A stretch of 64,000 bases of DNA from Flagellimonas eckloniae (GTDB lineage Bacteria > Bacteroidota > Bacteroidia > Flavobacteriales > Flavobacteriaceae): positions 3,823,501 to 3,887,500 of the forward strand of contig NZ_LCTZ01000002.1 in the NCBI RefSeq assembly GCF_001413955.1, written 5' to 3'. Under the pieces are notes generated by a model. It ran no database searches. It was not told the DNA's origin and saw nothing but the letters and a program-made list of their open reading frames with translations. Of this stretch, positions 40,432-49,362 are shown piece after piece. How positions within the stretch are numbered: position 1 is the stretch's first letter; each line of letters starts with the position of its first letter. The position numbers and the translations under genes were made by a program.

Positions 40432-43400
40432 TTAGAATGAGTTGATGACCAATTTCACTTCGTGTTTTCCGGGTTCCAAACGTACCGTGCCAAAAGCAGG
40501 AACAACTTTTTTGCCATTGTGCATTAATTCTTTGTCCTGTGAAGGGGTTATCTGGAATTCAGCTACCATATTAGCAGGTATTTCAATGGAGTATACTTGA
40601 AGCCTTTGGTTCTTGTAGCTATACGCAGCTTTTATAGTTCCACGAATGGTAGGGACTTCAATATAACTATCTTTTAAATTACCCATTTGTGGTTTTATAG
40701 TGGCAATACCGAAACCGGGGGTTTTGGGTTGAATGCCCCAAAGCCCTCTAGGGATGACATTTGCTGGTACGGCACCCCAAGCATGGTTCCAATCCAGATT
40801 GTTTTTGTATTTATTGTCCCATGCTTCCAGCGTGATTGTGGACCCTAGGCGAATCATGTTATACCAACTTCTATCACTGGTGTCTGTCAATAGCGCCAAT
40901 GCGTAATCTTCTTCACCTGCATTGTACAGTGCGTCCATTAAATACTGAGACCCATAGACGCTACAGGCCATTTTTCTTGATTTTATAAACTCCACTACCG
41001 TATGAATATGTTCTTTTGGTACCATATTAAATGCAAGTGGTAGCATGTTGGCATGAAGGGAAGCGTGGTCGGTGCCAATGCCATCTTTGTAAATCCCTCT
41101 TTCAAAATCGAACATTTGTTTGTTGAGCGCTTTTTTTGATTTTAAGGCCCTTAATTCAAATGCATTGGACTCCTCTGTTTTGCCTAAAATAGTTGCAAAC
41201 TCAGCCATTATTTTCATGTTTTTATAGTAAAAGGCATTGATTACGGTATTGTAGTCCGTAAAGACGTAGCCATCTCGTTCTCCTTTATTATTGGGGTCGC
41301 CACCCCAACCTGCTGAGGGCCAATCCACAATATCCGTTAATGGTTTAGGATATCCTTCCTTAAAGCCAAGTTTATACATAAACTCAGGAGTAACCTTTAT
41401 AGAGGTTATAAGTCCATCTTCATTTGATAGTTCATATAAGGTCTTATGCTTCAAGGGCTCATAGTACTTTGCAATCAACTCTGTATTACCCGTGTACATA
41501 TAGTCGGCATGAAACATCAATGCGACATGTTGCTGCCATTCGGTAGGCCATGTGGGATGTTCCATAAAATATTCTATGGTTTGTCTGGCAATCGCATATT
41601 CACGATCTGTAGTGTAGTGACTTAATTGGTTCAAATATGCATCGGCTTCATATGGAATCCGCTCTCGGTCACCATCCACATACAGTCCGTTAAAAGTGGT
41701 GGCTTTGATGGAATATTTACACAAATCCCAAACTTGATTCAGGATATCGTTATCGCTCTTAAAATCACTGGTGTCATTTTCCCAGTAACTATTGTGCGCC
41801 AATTGCTCAAAGTTTTCTGGTTGTAGCGTTTCTTTAGCCCCTTCTAATTCTACATATCGAAAGGGAACCAAAACAGGAAAGCCTTCTGGCAGGGGTAATG
41901 CCTTTCCAGGGAGCGTATTTCTTTTATCGACATGAACTGGAAGTTGGTATGTTGATTGGCCAGGTTTCACGGGCACTTCAATCCTTTGATATCTAATATG
42001 ACTCTTTTCAGGTGGATTTCTGTTTACCCTATTTCCGTCTAGTTGCTCGCCAACGTGAAAGACAAGGGTGTGCTCCGTTTTTGCATCATAGGTAAAATCC
42101 ATTGTAGCAAACGCAGCTTTACCAAAATCAATAAAATGGACATCACCTCTTTTTTCAAATACTTTGGGTGTGATGCGATCCACCTGAAAACTATTGGGCG
42201 TAGTCAATGTTGCTTTGGGTTTGCCCATAACAAAACTTTGAGACTCTGAATATCTAGACAGTCTATTGTCGATATCCCAAATTCTCACCTTCCAATAATA
42301 AGTTTCGCCAACCTCCAGTTTCTTTCCATCATGTTCAATTTGAGATGAGTTGCTACTTCTTATTTGACCACTGTCCCATATATCGCCTATATTATTTACG
42401 TTATTTTCCTTGGATGATGAAACCAAAATCTGATACGCGGATTGTAAAACCGCTCCTTCTGGTACGACCCAACCATATTCTGGTTTTGTATCAATGATTT
42501 CAACATTGGAAGTATTTCTGATAAATTCAACGATCAAATCCGTTGGTCCTTCAGAATATGCGTCCGAATGTTCAAGAATCAAATCATTGGTTTTATTCCT
42601 GAACGCTTTCAGTTTTTCTGCATATCTCTTGTTCTTAGCTAGGTTTTTTGTCTCTTTTGGGTCTTTTTTTAAATCATACAATTCTTCGAACGACTGATCA
42701 TTTACATATCGAAAATATTTCCAATCTTTGGTTCGTACTCCTTCGCTAGGGGGGATACTTTCAAATTCCCAAATATGTTCGATCAGTACGGTATCTCTTT
42801 GAAGATTTTCAGTCTCATTTTTTGTAATTGGTATTAGACTTTTACCGTGCCAGCTTTGTGGCTGGTCAATGCCCGCTAAATCCAACATTGTCGATGGTAC
42901 ATCAACGTTCAGTGCAAGGGCATCACTATCTTGTTGATTTTCTACCCTAGGGTCAAAAATGATAAGGGGTACTCTAACGGAGTTGTCATATAATAACCAT
43001 TTACCAGCCAATTGCCGCTCTCCAAGAAAATAGCCGTTATCGCCCATTAAAATGATGACCGTATTTTTATCAATACCTTTTTCTTTTAGTTTTTTCCTGA
43101 TTTTGGTGATTTCACGGTCAACTCCAGAAATCATTCGATAGTAACCCTTTACACTGTGTTGATATTTCTCAGGTGTATCATAACGCCAAGTCCAACGGAG
43201 CCTGTTGAAACCATCTTGTACAAATTTGGGCTGTGCCTCAAAATAGGCATCTGAACTTATTGCCGCTTTAGGAATGATGGTATTCTGTAATAGATTATCT
43301 GACTCTTCTTGCCAAAAATATTGCTTTTCAGCCCTATCGTGTGCGTGTGGCGCGCTGAAACTCAAAGAGAGGCAAAAAGGTTGCGCAGCATCGGAACTCG

Positions 43401-43950
43401 ATATAAAATCCAGCGCTTTTTGACCTGTATATCGGGTTAAATGTACGGTGTCCTTACCCAGTTTTTTATAATAATAGCCTCGTCTATCATCAAAACTATT
43501 GTTCCGGTCATAGGATTCGTATTGGTCAAATTGTTTCTTCAAACCATTATAGCGCACTCCATATTTACCATAAAAAGCGGTTGTGTAACCATTTTCCTTT
43601 AATATTTTTGGGTATGAATTCTCCATATAGGATTCCCTTATATTACCGGTTTTAAAGTTGAAACTATGGGTTCTTTCATAGAGCCCGGTCAAAATACTGG
43701 CCCTACTGGCAGCACATATTGGTGTGGTAACCATAGCTTTTTCAAAGAAAGTGCCTTCCTCTGCCAATCGGTCCATTTCTGGTGTAGTGACTAATTTGTT
43801 GCCTGCATAACCAATGGCATCAAATCGTTGGTCATCGGTCAATATGAAAATGATATTGGGTTTTTGGGTTCCTTGTTTCGTTTTTTGTGCCTTAATCGTA
43901 CCTAGCATCAAACAAAAAAGTAGTAGGGCAGCAGTTTTTATTTTCTTCAA
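40432..43950 (-). CDS. Bifunctional sulfatase / GH78 alpha-L-rhamnosidase fusion
   Basis: A 1172-residue two-enzyme protein with a signal peptide ending TIKAQ. Residues about 29-465 are an S1 sulfatase ([17 protein letters not shown]79-A-A-S-R83 formylglycine motif; [21 protein letters not shown]). Residues about 478-1172 are GH78: an Fn3-like entry (AYQILVSSS), the catalytic region [65 protein letters not shown], and a C-terminal sandwich. The same order is recalled for the bifunctional ulvan protein P36 of Formosa agariphila. Coupling lets one protein desulfate and remove a rhamnose. Operator 7 precedes it. Confidence 0.92.
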   Translation of the reverse strand: MKKIKTAALLLFCLMLGTIKAQKTKQGTQKPNIIFILTDDQRFDAIGYAGNKLVTTPEMDRLAEEGTFFEKAMVTTPICAASRASILTGLYERTHSFNFKTGNIRESYMENSYPKILKENGYTTAFYGKYGVRYNGLKKQFDQYESYDRNNSFDDRRGYYYKKLGKDTVHLTRYTGQKALDFISSSDAAQPFCLSLSFSAPHAHDRAEKQYFWQEESDNLLQNTIIPKAAISSDAYFEAQPKFVQDGFNRLRWTWRYDTPEKYQHSVKGYYRMISGVDREITKIRKKLKEKGIDKNTVIILMGDNGYFLGERQLAGKWLLYDNSVRVPLIIFDPRVENQQDSDALALNVDVPSTMLDLAGIDQPQSWHGKSLIPITKNETENLQRDTVLIEHIWEFESIPPSEGVRTKDWKYFRYVNDQSFEELYDLKKDPKETKNLAKNKRYAEKLKAFRNKTNDLILEHSDAYSEGPTDLIVEFIRNTSNVEIIDTKPEYGWVVPEGAVLQSAYQILVSSSKENNVNNIGDIWDSGQIRSSNSSQIEHDGKKLEVGETYYWKVRIWDIDNRLSRYSESQSFVMGKPKATLTTPNSFQVDRITPKVFEKRGDVHFIDFGKAAFATMDFTYDAKTEHTLVFHVGEQLDGNRVNRNPPEKSHIRYQRIEVPVKPGQSTYQLPVHVDKRNTLPGKALPLPEGFPVLVPFRYVELEGAKETLQPENFEQLAHNSYWENDTSDFKSDNDILNQVWDLCKYSIKATTFNGLYVDGDRERIPYEADAYLNQLSHYTTDREYAIARQTIEYFMEHPTWPTEWQQHVALMFHADYMYTGNTELIAKYYEPLKHKTLYELSNEDGLITSIKVTPEFMYKLGFKEGYPKPLTDIVDWPSAGWGGDPNNKGERDGYVFTDYNTVINAFYYKNMKIMAEFATILGKTEESNAFELRALKSKKALNKQMFDFERGIYKDGIGTDHASLHANMLPLAFNMVPKEHIHTVVEFIKSRKMACSVYGSQYLMDALYNAGEEDYALALLTDTSDRSWYNMIRLGSTITLEAWDNKYKNNLDWNHAWGAVPANVIPRGLWGIQPKTPGFGIATIKPQMGNLKDSYIEVPTIRGTIKAAYSYKNQRLQVYSIEIPANMVAEFQITPSQDKELMHNGKKVVPAFGTVRLEPGKHEVKLVINSF

Positions 43951-44019
43951 AATTTATGTGTTTTGGATATTCTGAATTTCATTAGGTTTAAAAGTGTTTC
44001 TGGATAATACTATACTAAT

Positions 44020-44064
44020 CAAACTTATGATTCAAAAGTAAATTATCCATCCTGTTCTATCCTG
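44020..44064 (-). promoter_or_regulatory. Operator/promoter 7 of the sulfatase-GH78 unit
   Basis: Minus strand CAGGATA-GAA-CAGGATG at 44048-44064, a near-perfect tandem repeat with a 10 bp period. TAAGTTTG at 44020-44027, a perfect match to the Bacteroidetes -7 consensus, follows exactly 20 nt downstream. The ATG is at 43950, 98 bp from the site. This is the best example of the nine. Confidence 0.82.
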
Positions 44065-44083
44065 AACATGAAATAGAATTTAG

Positions 44084-44422
44084 TTACCAAGTATCGGTTC
44101 GAAATGATGAAACAGGAAGTCTTACCAAATTGAAAAGTGTTTCCTTAAAACAATTTCCGAAGCCGTAACTTACTGTAATGTTTTCAGTTATGTTTTCCCA
44201 GCTTTCTTTAGTGTCAGTTCTAGTAAAAGTATCAATACTCCAATTTGTTACAATTTGGATATCTGTATTTGACATATCCGTTCTCCAAATGGGAACGAAA
44301 TCATTTTGTTGCAATACCATATTGTCTGCAAAAAATGAGGAAAGCTCTACTTGATTAAAAATAGGATTGGCTTTAAACAAGTAAATGTAGAGTATCCATG
44401 AGACTGTTATTTTAAGATTCAT
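44084..44422 (-). pseudogene. Internally deleted sialate-O-acetylesterase-like (SASA/SGNH) remnant
   Basis: A frame of about 112 codons from the ATG at 44422 (a longer start at 44464 would overlap operator 8). It has a signal-like N-terminus, then VELSSFFADNMVLQQNDFVPIW, the opening of SASA-type carbohydrate esterases. After about 50 more residues it jumps to SYGFGNCFKETLFNLVRLPVSSFRTDTW, which resembles the extreme C-terminus of the same family (GLPASxFRTD). The whole catalytic middle (normally over 300 residues) is missing. Usual Gly residues are also altered (PIWRTD, NLVRLP). It is read as a degraded gene; expression as a short peptide cannot be excluded. Confidence 0.7.
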
Positions 44423-44458
44423 GCGATTCCTTACAAAATGTTCATTTTCATGTATTTT

Positions 44459-44503
44459 CAGCATAGTGCAGGGTACGTTTGGTTATAAATCCTAGTATTA
44501 TTG
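44459..44503 (+). promoter_or_regulatory. Operator/promoter 8 of the rightward sulfatase gene
   Basis: Plus strand CAGCATA-GTG-CAGGGTA at 44459-44475, with TATTATTG at 44496-44503 exactly 20 nt downstream. The ATG of the sulfatase is at 44529, 53 bp from the site. The orientation follows the gene, which supports a functional site. Confidence 0.75.
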
Positions 44504-44528
44504 TAACAAACCTTAAAATACAACAAAA

Positions 44529-46295
44529 ATGATAGTTACGGATGCTTTGACCTACTCATTAAGACAATTCTTGATTATACTATTCTGGGCATTCATGGCT
44601 GTAAGTTGTCAGGATAAGACTAAACAGGATAAAAATACACTGTCAACGGAAATGAATAATGAGTTGCCGAAGCGACCTAACATTTTATGGTTGGTTACCG
44701 AAGATATGGGTGCCTACTTACCTTCATTTGGTGATTCTACCATCGTCACTCCAAATTTAAGCCGATTGGCAAAAGAGGGTGTTGTCTATCCGAATCTATT
44801 CTCAACTTCGGGAGTATGTGCTCCTAGCAGGGCTGCCATCGCCACAGGGATGTATCCTTCGAGCATTGGTGCCAACCATATGCGAACCACTTCATATACT
44901 GAAGTTACAGGGTTGCCAGCTTATGATGCTGTGCCTCCACCTGAAGTTCGAATGATAAGTGAGTTGCTGCGTACAAAAGGATATTATTGCACCAACAATT
45001 CAAAGCAAGATTATCAATTTAAAGCACCAGCAACCGCATGGGATGAAAGCAGTCCGTATGCACATTGGCGAAACCGTGCTGTTGACCAGCCTTTCTTTTC
45101 AGTTTTCAATTTTACGGATACTCATGAGTCTGGACTATTTGAACCCTATGGGCATAGATATAGTGAAACCAGACATTACAAATCGGGAGATACGAGCTAT
45201 AAATGGAAACCAGACCGAATGACAGAGACCGAGACGACAGTGCATTTGCCTAGAGATATCGAATTTTCTATTCCTCCCTATCTACCCAATACAGATGTTG
45301 TAAAAAGGGATATGTGGAAATTGTACAACAACATTGCCGTGATGGACAATCAGGTTGGGGCTATCTTAAAGCAATTGGAAGATGATGGTATTCTGGAGAA
45401 CACGATTATCTTTTTTTATGGGGATCATGGAGGACCATTACCCAGACAGAAACGTTTGATTTATGATTCAGGATTGAATACGCCAATGATTGTACGTTTT
45501 CCAAATAAGATGCGTGCGGGAACTAGGGACGACCAACTAGTGAGTTTTGTTGATTTCGCACCAACCCTTCTTTCACTTACGGGGACCAACCCTCCTGAAC
45601 ATCTTCAAGGCCATGCCTTTTTAGGAGAATATAAACCTGAAAAGGAAAGAGAGTATATTCATGCGGCCGCAGACCGTTTTGATGCCTTTACCGATGCAAT
45701 TCGTGCTGTACGTGACAAAAGATTCAAGTACATTAGAAATTACAGACCTGAACAAGGTTATTATCTTCCTGTTGAATATCGGGAACGAATACCTACAATG
45801 CAAGAACTACTGCGCCTAAGCGCTAAAGGGAAATTGGATTCCATTCAATCGTTATGGTTTAAAGAAAGCAAACCTGTGGAAGAATTGTATGACTGTCAAA
45901 CAGACCCGAATGAGTTACATAATCTGGCAGAAGACCCGGAATATGTCAATAAGCTAAGTGAGTTTCGTCAAGAAATGGATAGATGGTTGGTACAAATCGG
46001 TGACCAACCCAACTTGCCAGAGAGAGAACTTATTGACCAGTTATGGGATACTAAAGAAACCCAACCTGTTACTTCAATTCCTAAAGTTGCATCTTCCAAT
46101 AATAGGATTACCATAAGTTGTGCTACCGAAGGTGCTTCTATCGGTTATAAAATCATAGGAGAAGATGATAAGGAACCAAAATCGTGGATGGTGTACCAAA
46201 AACCATTCACTATTATAGAAGGCTGTAACTTACTTGTAAAAGCTCACCGAATTGGATTCAAACCAAGCGAAACTGTTGAGATAAAAAGCATTTAG
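44529..46295 (+). CDS. Sulfatase, S1 family (N-sulfoglucosamine-sulfohydrolase/S1_8-like)
   Basis: A 588-residue lipoprotein (lipobox FMAVSC). The opening NILWLVTEDMGAYLPSFGDS and active-site C97-A-P-S-R101 are typical of sulfatases. FFYGDHGGPLPRQKRLIYDSG is the C-terminal metal-binding region. The C-terminal 80 residues (ITISCATEGASIGYKIIGED) resemble the chitobiase-like sandwich often attached to S1_8 enzymes. It is the only rightward sulfatase and has its own operator. The 3' end overlaps the antisense symporter remnant. Ulvan rhamnose-3-sulfate or a uronate-linked sulfate would be the target (inference). Confidence 0.9.
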   Translation: MIVTDALTYSLRQFLIILFWAFMAVSCQDKTKQDKNTLSTEMNNELPKRPNILWLVTEDMGAYLPSFGDSTIVTPNLSRLAKEGVVYPNLFSTSGVCAPSRAAIATGMYPSSIGANHMRTTSYTEVTGLPAYDAVPPPEVRMISELLRTKGYYCTNNSKQDYQFKAPATAWDESSPYAHWRNRAVDQPFFSVFNFTDTHESGLFEPYGHRYSETRHYKSGDTSYKWKPDRMTETETTVHLPRDIEFSIPPYLPNTDVVKRDMWKLYNNIAVMDNQVGAILKQLEDDGILENTIIFFYGDHGGPLPRQKRLIYDSGLNTPMIVRFPNKMRAGTRDDQLVSFVDFAPTLLSLTGTNPPEHLQGHAFLGEYKPEKEREYIHAAADRFDAFTDAIRAVRDKRFKYIRNYRPEQGYYLPVEYRERIPTMQELLRLSAKGKLDSIQSLWFKESKPVEELYDCQTDPNELHNLAEDPEYVNKLSEFRQEMDRWLVQIGDQPNLPERELIDQLWDTKETQPVTSIPKVASSNNRITISCATEGASIGYKIIGEDDKEPKSWMVYQKPFTIIEGCNLLVKAHRIGFKPSETVEIKSI

Positions 46296-46481
46296 ATTTC
46301 TGTTTTGTAATGCCAAGGAGCTAAATGAAATCATAATGTAAACCGCAACGAACAATATAAAAATAGCGGCCAAAATATCTTTCCAATCATAATTAAATCT
46401 ATTTCTCTTCTTTTGTTCATCGGAAACACTACCAAAGGTCAAACCTTCCAATTGAGCTTTAGAAAGTGCGTGGCAGAGCAT
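46296..46481 (-). pseudogene. C-terminal remnant of an SSS-family sodium:solute symporter
   Basis: The minus-strand frame reads AQLEGLTFGSVSDEQKKRNR, then YDWKDILAAIFILFVAVYIMISF. This is the cytosolic loop and last membrane helix found at the C-terminus of SSS (SLC5-like) symporters. The other dozen helices are absent. The frame has lost its natural stop and runs on antisense into the sulfatase gene to 46230. It follows directly after the sulfatase at 46509-47993 in the same orientation, so an uptake gene appears to have been lost from the end of this unit. Confidence 0.65.
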
Positions 46482-46508
46482 ATTTACCGATTTACACCCA
46501 TTTATCTG

Positions 46509-47993
46509 TTATTTTTCTGAACCGTTAACACGTGCTTTCTGTTCCACAAAATAAGGCTGAAAACTATAAGATGAATTGGAGTCCCAAATTGCATTCTCTT
46601 TTGGTAAAAATGACTTTAAGTGGTTCATTTCAAATGTGTAAGCTGGACTACTAGCAAGATTGGTAAACTCATTAGGGTCATTTTTATGATCGTAGAATTC
46701 TTCACCACCGTCCTCATATCGTATATAACGGTAACGAGAGGATTTTACAGTATGGTTGTTCATTCCAAAGGTTGTTATTGCTACTGATGCTTCATCATCC
46801 TTATCATGCATTAATGAAACCAAGCTCTTTCCTTCATTTCTCTTGTAAGCTGGAAGACCGCAAAGTTCAAGCAGTGTAGGATAGATGGACAGTAACTCAG
46901 TAGGTTGGGCCACTATTTTATTCTTTGGTACTGTAGGACCAGCAAACATTAGCGGTACTTTTGTAGCCGCGTCCCACAGCGCGTGTTTGGCAAATGTACC
47001 TTTTTCCCCTAGTCGATAACCATGGTCAGACCATAGTACGATAACCGTATTGTCTGCATACTCGCTATTTTTAAGAGCCTTTAACAAGCGACCAATTTCA
47101 TAGTCTACATAGCTTATACATGCTAGATAGGCTTGAATGATTTTTGGCCACTCCCCACTCTCAATGGCCCAATCTGTAGATGGCATCATTGGCAGGTCGT
47201 TGATTTTAAGAGCAACTTCGGGGACATCATTCAAATCATCTACTTTATAAGGCATGGTTTCAATACTATCCAAAGGATACATATCAAACCATTTTTGTGG
47301 AACATATAGGGGTACATGAACTCTAAGAAAACCAACCCCCATAAAAAAAGGTTTGTCATGTTTACGCTCCAAGCGTTCAATAGCCCAGTTTACAGATTGA
47401 TGGTCTGGCATTAAAGAGTCAGCTTCTGGAAATGCTCCCCAATCAGTGCTTGTTCTACCATAGTTTTTTCTATCTGAAGTACCGAAACCATCCCATACAA
47501 ATCGTTTCTCTGGGTAAGGACCAAAGCCTTTGACCCTTCCACCAGACTCATCAAAAAGACTATCAGGAGCATGAATGTGAAATAATTTACCGATACCCAT
47601 CGTATGGTAACCATTCTTTTTAAAATATTCTGGAAGCAAAACAATGTCTCTTGTCGCAGGGTTTTCAGAAATAATTTTATTATCAGGAACCATTCCATAT
47701 ATACCAGTAGTGGAAGATCGGAGTCCTGTCATTATTGAAGCTCTCGAAGGACCGCATAGAGGTGCTTGGCAATGTGCATCAGAAAATAAAACACCCATGG
47801 ATGCAAGTTTGTCCATATTAGGGGTTTTTGCAGGTCCGTTCAAGCTACCTAACATTGTATTTAGATCATCCACTGCTATGAAAAGAACGTTTGGTGGATT
47901 ACGTTTGTCAGCATCTTTTTCTTTAATTACTTCTTGGCACGCGCTGAACAACAAAGCAAATAGTACGAAAAACATTGGAATTTTACCTTTCAT
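46509..47993 (-). CDS. Sulfatase, S1 family (iduronate-2-sulfatase/S1_7-like), lipoprotein
   Basis: A 494-residue lipoprotein (LLFSAC). Diagnostic stretches are NVLFIAVDDLNTMLGSL (DD at 42-43), C80-G-P-S-R84, TVIVLWSDHGYRLGEKGTFAKH and the C-terminal YRYIRYEDGGEEFYDHKNDPNEFTNLA. It resembles the sulfatase at 942-2375 in layout. It is last of three genes behind the GH78 at 52131, 12 bp after the variant sulfatase. The exact sulfate position attacked is unknown. Confidence 0.9.
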   Translation of the reverse strand: MKGKIPMFFVLFALLFSACQEVIKEKDADKRNPPNVLFIAVDDLNTMLGSLNGPAKTPNMDKLASMGVLFSDAHCQAPLCGPSRASIMTGLRSSTTGIYGMVPDNKIISENPATRDIVLLPEYFKKNGYHTMGIGKLFHIHAPDSLFDESGGRVKGFGPYPEKRFVWDGFGTSDRKNYGRTSTDWGAFPEADSLMPDHQSVNWAIERLERKHDKPFFMGVGFLRVHVPLYVPQKWFDMYPLDSIETMPYKVDDLNDVPEVALKINDLPMMPSTDWAIESGEWPKIIQAYLACISYVDYEIGRLLKALKNSEYADNTVIVLWSDHGYRLGEKGTFAKHALWDAATKVPLMFAGPTVPKNKIVAQPTELLSIYPTLLELCGLPAYKRNEGKSLVSLMHDKDDEASVAITTFGMNNHTVKSSRYRYIRYEDGGEEFYDHKNDPNEFTNLASSPAYTFEMNHLKSFLPKENAIWDSNSSYSFQPYFVEQKARVNGSEK

Positions 47994-48005
47994 ACTTGTT
48001 TTTGG

Positions 48006-49343
48006 TTATTCATTCCAAGAAGTTTCAATCTTTTGTTTCAACCCTTCCACTATTTCAGGAAGTTCGGCTGCCAGATTATGTTGCTCGGTTGGATCTTTAT
48101 AAATATTGAACAGCTTGATTTCTTCGTTGGGTTTATTGGTTTCATCTGGCACGATGATTTTATAGGGATTGGTCATGGCCATTCGATAGTAAAGGCTCTC
48201 CTCAATAGTATTAAAATCATGACTATAAATTTCTCCATAAATGGCATCTCGCTTTTCTACCTCACTCTTATCTAAGATGTCAATTCCGTCTAAGTTTTTG
48301 GGCTGTTCAATCCCAACTATACTTAAAACAGTTGGCACCATATCTAGACTGCTGGTCAGCGTCAAACTATCTTGTTTAGGTTCGATTTTACCTTTCCATT
48401 TGTACATGATTGGTGTACGTAAACCATAATCGTAGGGTGAGCGCTTGGATATTTTATCATAACTAGAGTCATTCTCATTCTGTATCCATCCATTGTCGCA
48501 TACATAAACGAACAGGGTGTTTTCAGTTTCCCCTTTTTTATCAATATAATCAATAAGGTCACCACAAGTTTGATCAAACCATTCGCACATAGCCCAATAT
48601 TTGGCTACGTATTCTGTTGGTGCTTTTGGCAGGTATTTCTGCAAAAGGCTATCTGGGGGGTTGTGGGGTGAGTGCGGCAAATATGGTGCATACCACATAA
48701 AAAATGGCTTCTTTTTTTCCAATGCCAAATCAATATAATTATATAGCGTATCCATTCCCTTGCGGCCAATCTCCAATCCATAATCGCCATGTCTGCCATC
48801 ACGATTAGGGTCGCCATGGGTCATTCCATAATCAAAGTCTCCATTTTTGTAATTGCCCAACCACCATTTACCAGTTTGAAAGGAGAGATATCCTTTTTCC
48901 TTTAATAGTTTGGGCAACGTATTCCATTTTCTAAAGTTTTCAATGACCGATTTATAGTTCTTTGGTCTCTGGGTAGATTTCCATTGTGCTTTTGATTCCC
49001 TTACTTCACCTGGCAACACTCTATCATTCCCCAAAACCATATGCTTTCTGGGATACATCCCAGTTATGATGGAGGCTAATGAAGGAGAACAAAGAGAAGT
49101 GGGCACATATCCTTTTTCAAAAGTCAGGCTTTCGGAAGCTAACTTATCCAAATTTGGTGTTTCTATTACTTTATGTCCCATAAAACCATAGTCCGTCCAG
49201 GCTTGGTCATCAGAGAGGATGAAAACAATATTTGGTAATTTTTCTTCTACAACTTCTTCTTTTGCTTTCTGCTTTGATTCTTTACAGGAATTAAACCCAA
49301 TCAAAAAGGCAAAAAGTAATATGGCTCTGAATCTGGTTTTCAT
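48006..49343 (-). CDS. Sulfatase-family protein with variant CSPSL active-site motif
   Basis: A 445-residue lipoprotein (GFNSC). It is sulfatase-like throughout: NIVFILSDDQAWTDYGFMGH, ETPNLDKLASESLTFEKGY, FVYVCDNGWIQNENDSSYDKISKRSPYDYGLRTP and a C-terminal LFNIYKDPTEQHNLAAELPE. The formylglycine motif is C85-S-P-S-L89 instead of C-x-P/A-S-R. The Cys is kept, so modification may still occur, but the Arg that stabilises the formylglycine site is replaced by Leu. Similar CxPSL variants exist among environmental sulfatases as I recall. It lies between GH78 (19 bp) and another sulfatase (12 bp). Confidence 0.85.
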   Translation of the reverse strand: MKTRFRAILLFAFLIGFNSCKESKQKAKEEVVEEKLPNIVFILSDDQAWTDYGFMGHKVIETPNLDKLASESLTFEKGYVPTSLCSPSLASIITGMYPRKHMVLGNDRVLPGEVRESKAQWKSTQRPKNYKSVIENFRKWNTLPKLLKEKGYLSFQTGKWWLGNYKNGDFDYGMTHGDPNRDGRHGDYGLEIGRKGMDTLYNYIDLALEKKKPFFMWYAPYLPHSPHNPPDSLLQKYLPKAPTEYVAKYWAMCEWFDQTCGDLIDYIDKKGETENTLFVYVCDNGWIQNENDSSYDKISKRSPYDYGLRTPIMYKWKGKIEPKQDSLTLTSSLDMVPTVLSIVGIEQPKNLDGIDILDKSEVEKRDAIYGEIYSHDFNTIEESLYYRMAMTNPYKIIVPDETNKPNEEIKLFNIYKDPTEQHNLAAELPEIVEGLKQKIETSWNE

Positions 49344-49362
49344 TAAGATATTGATTGTTTTA

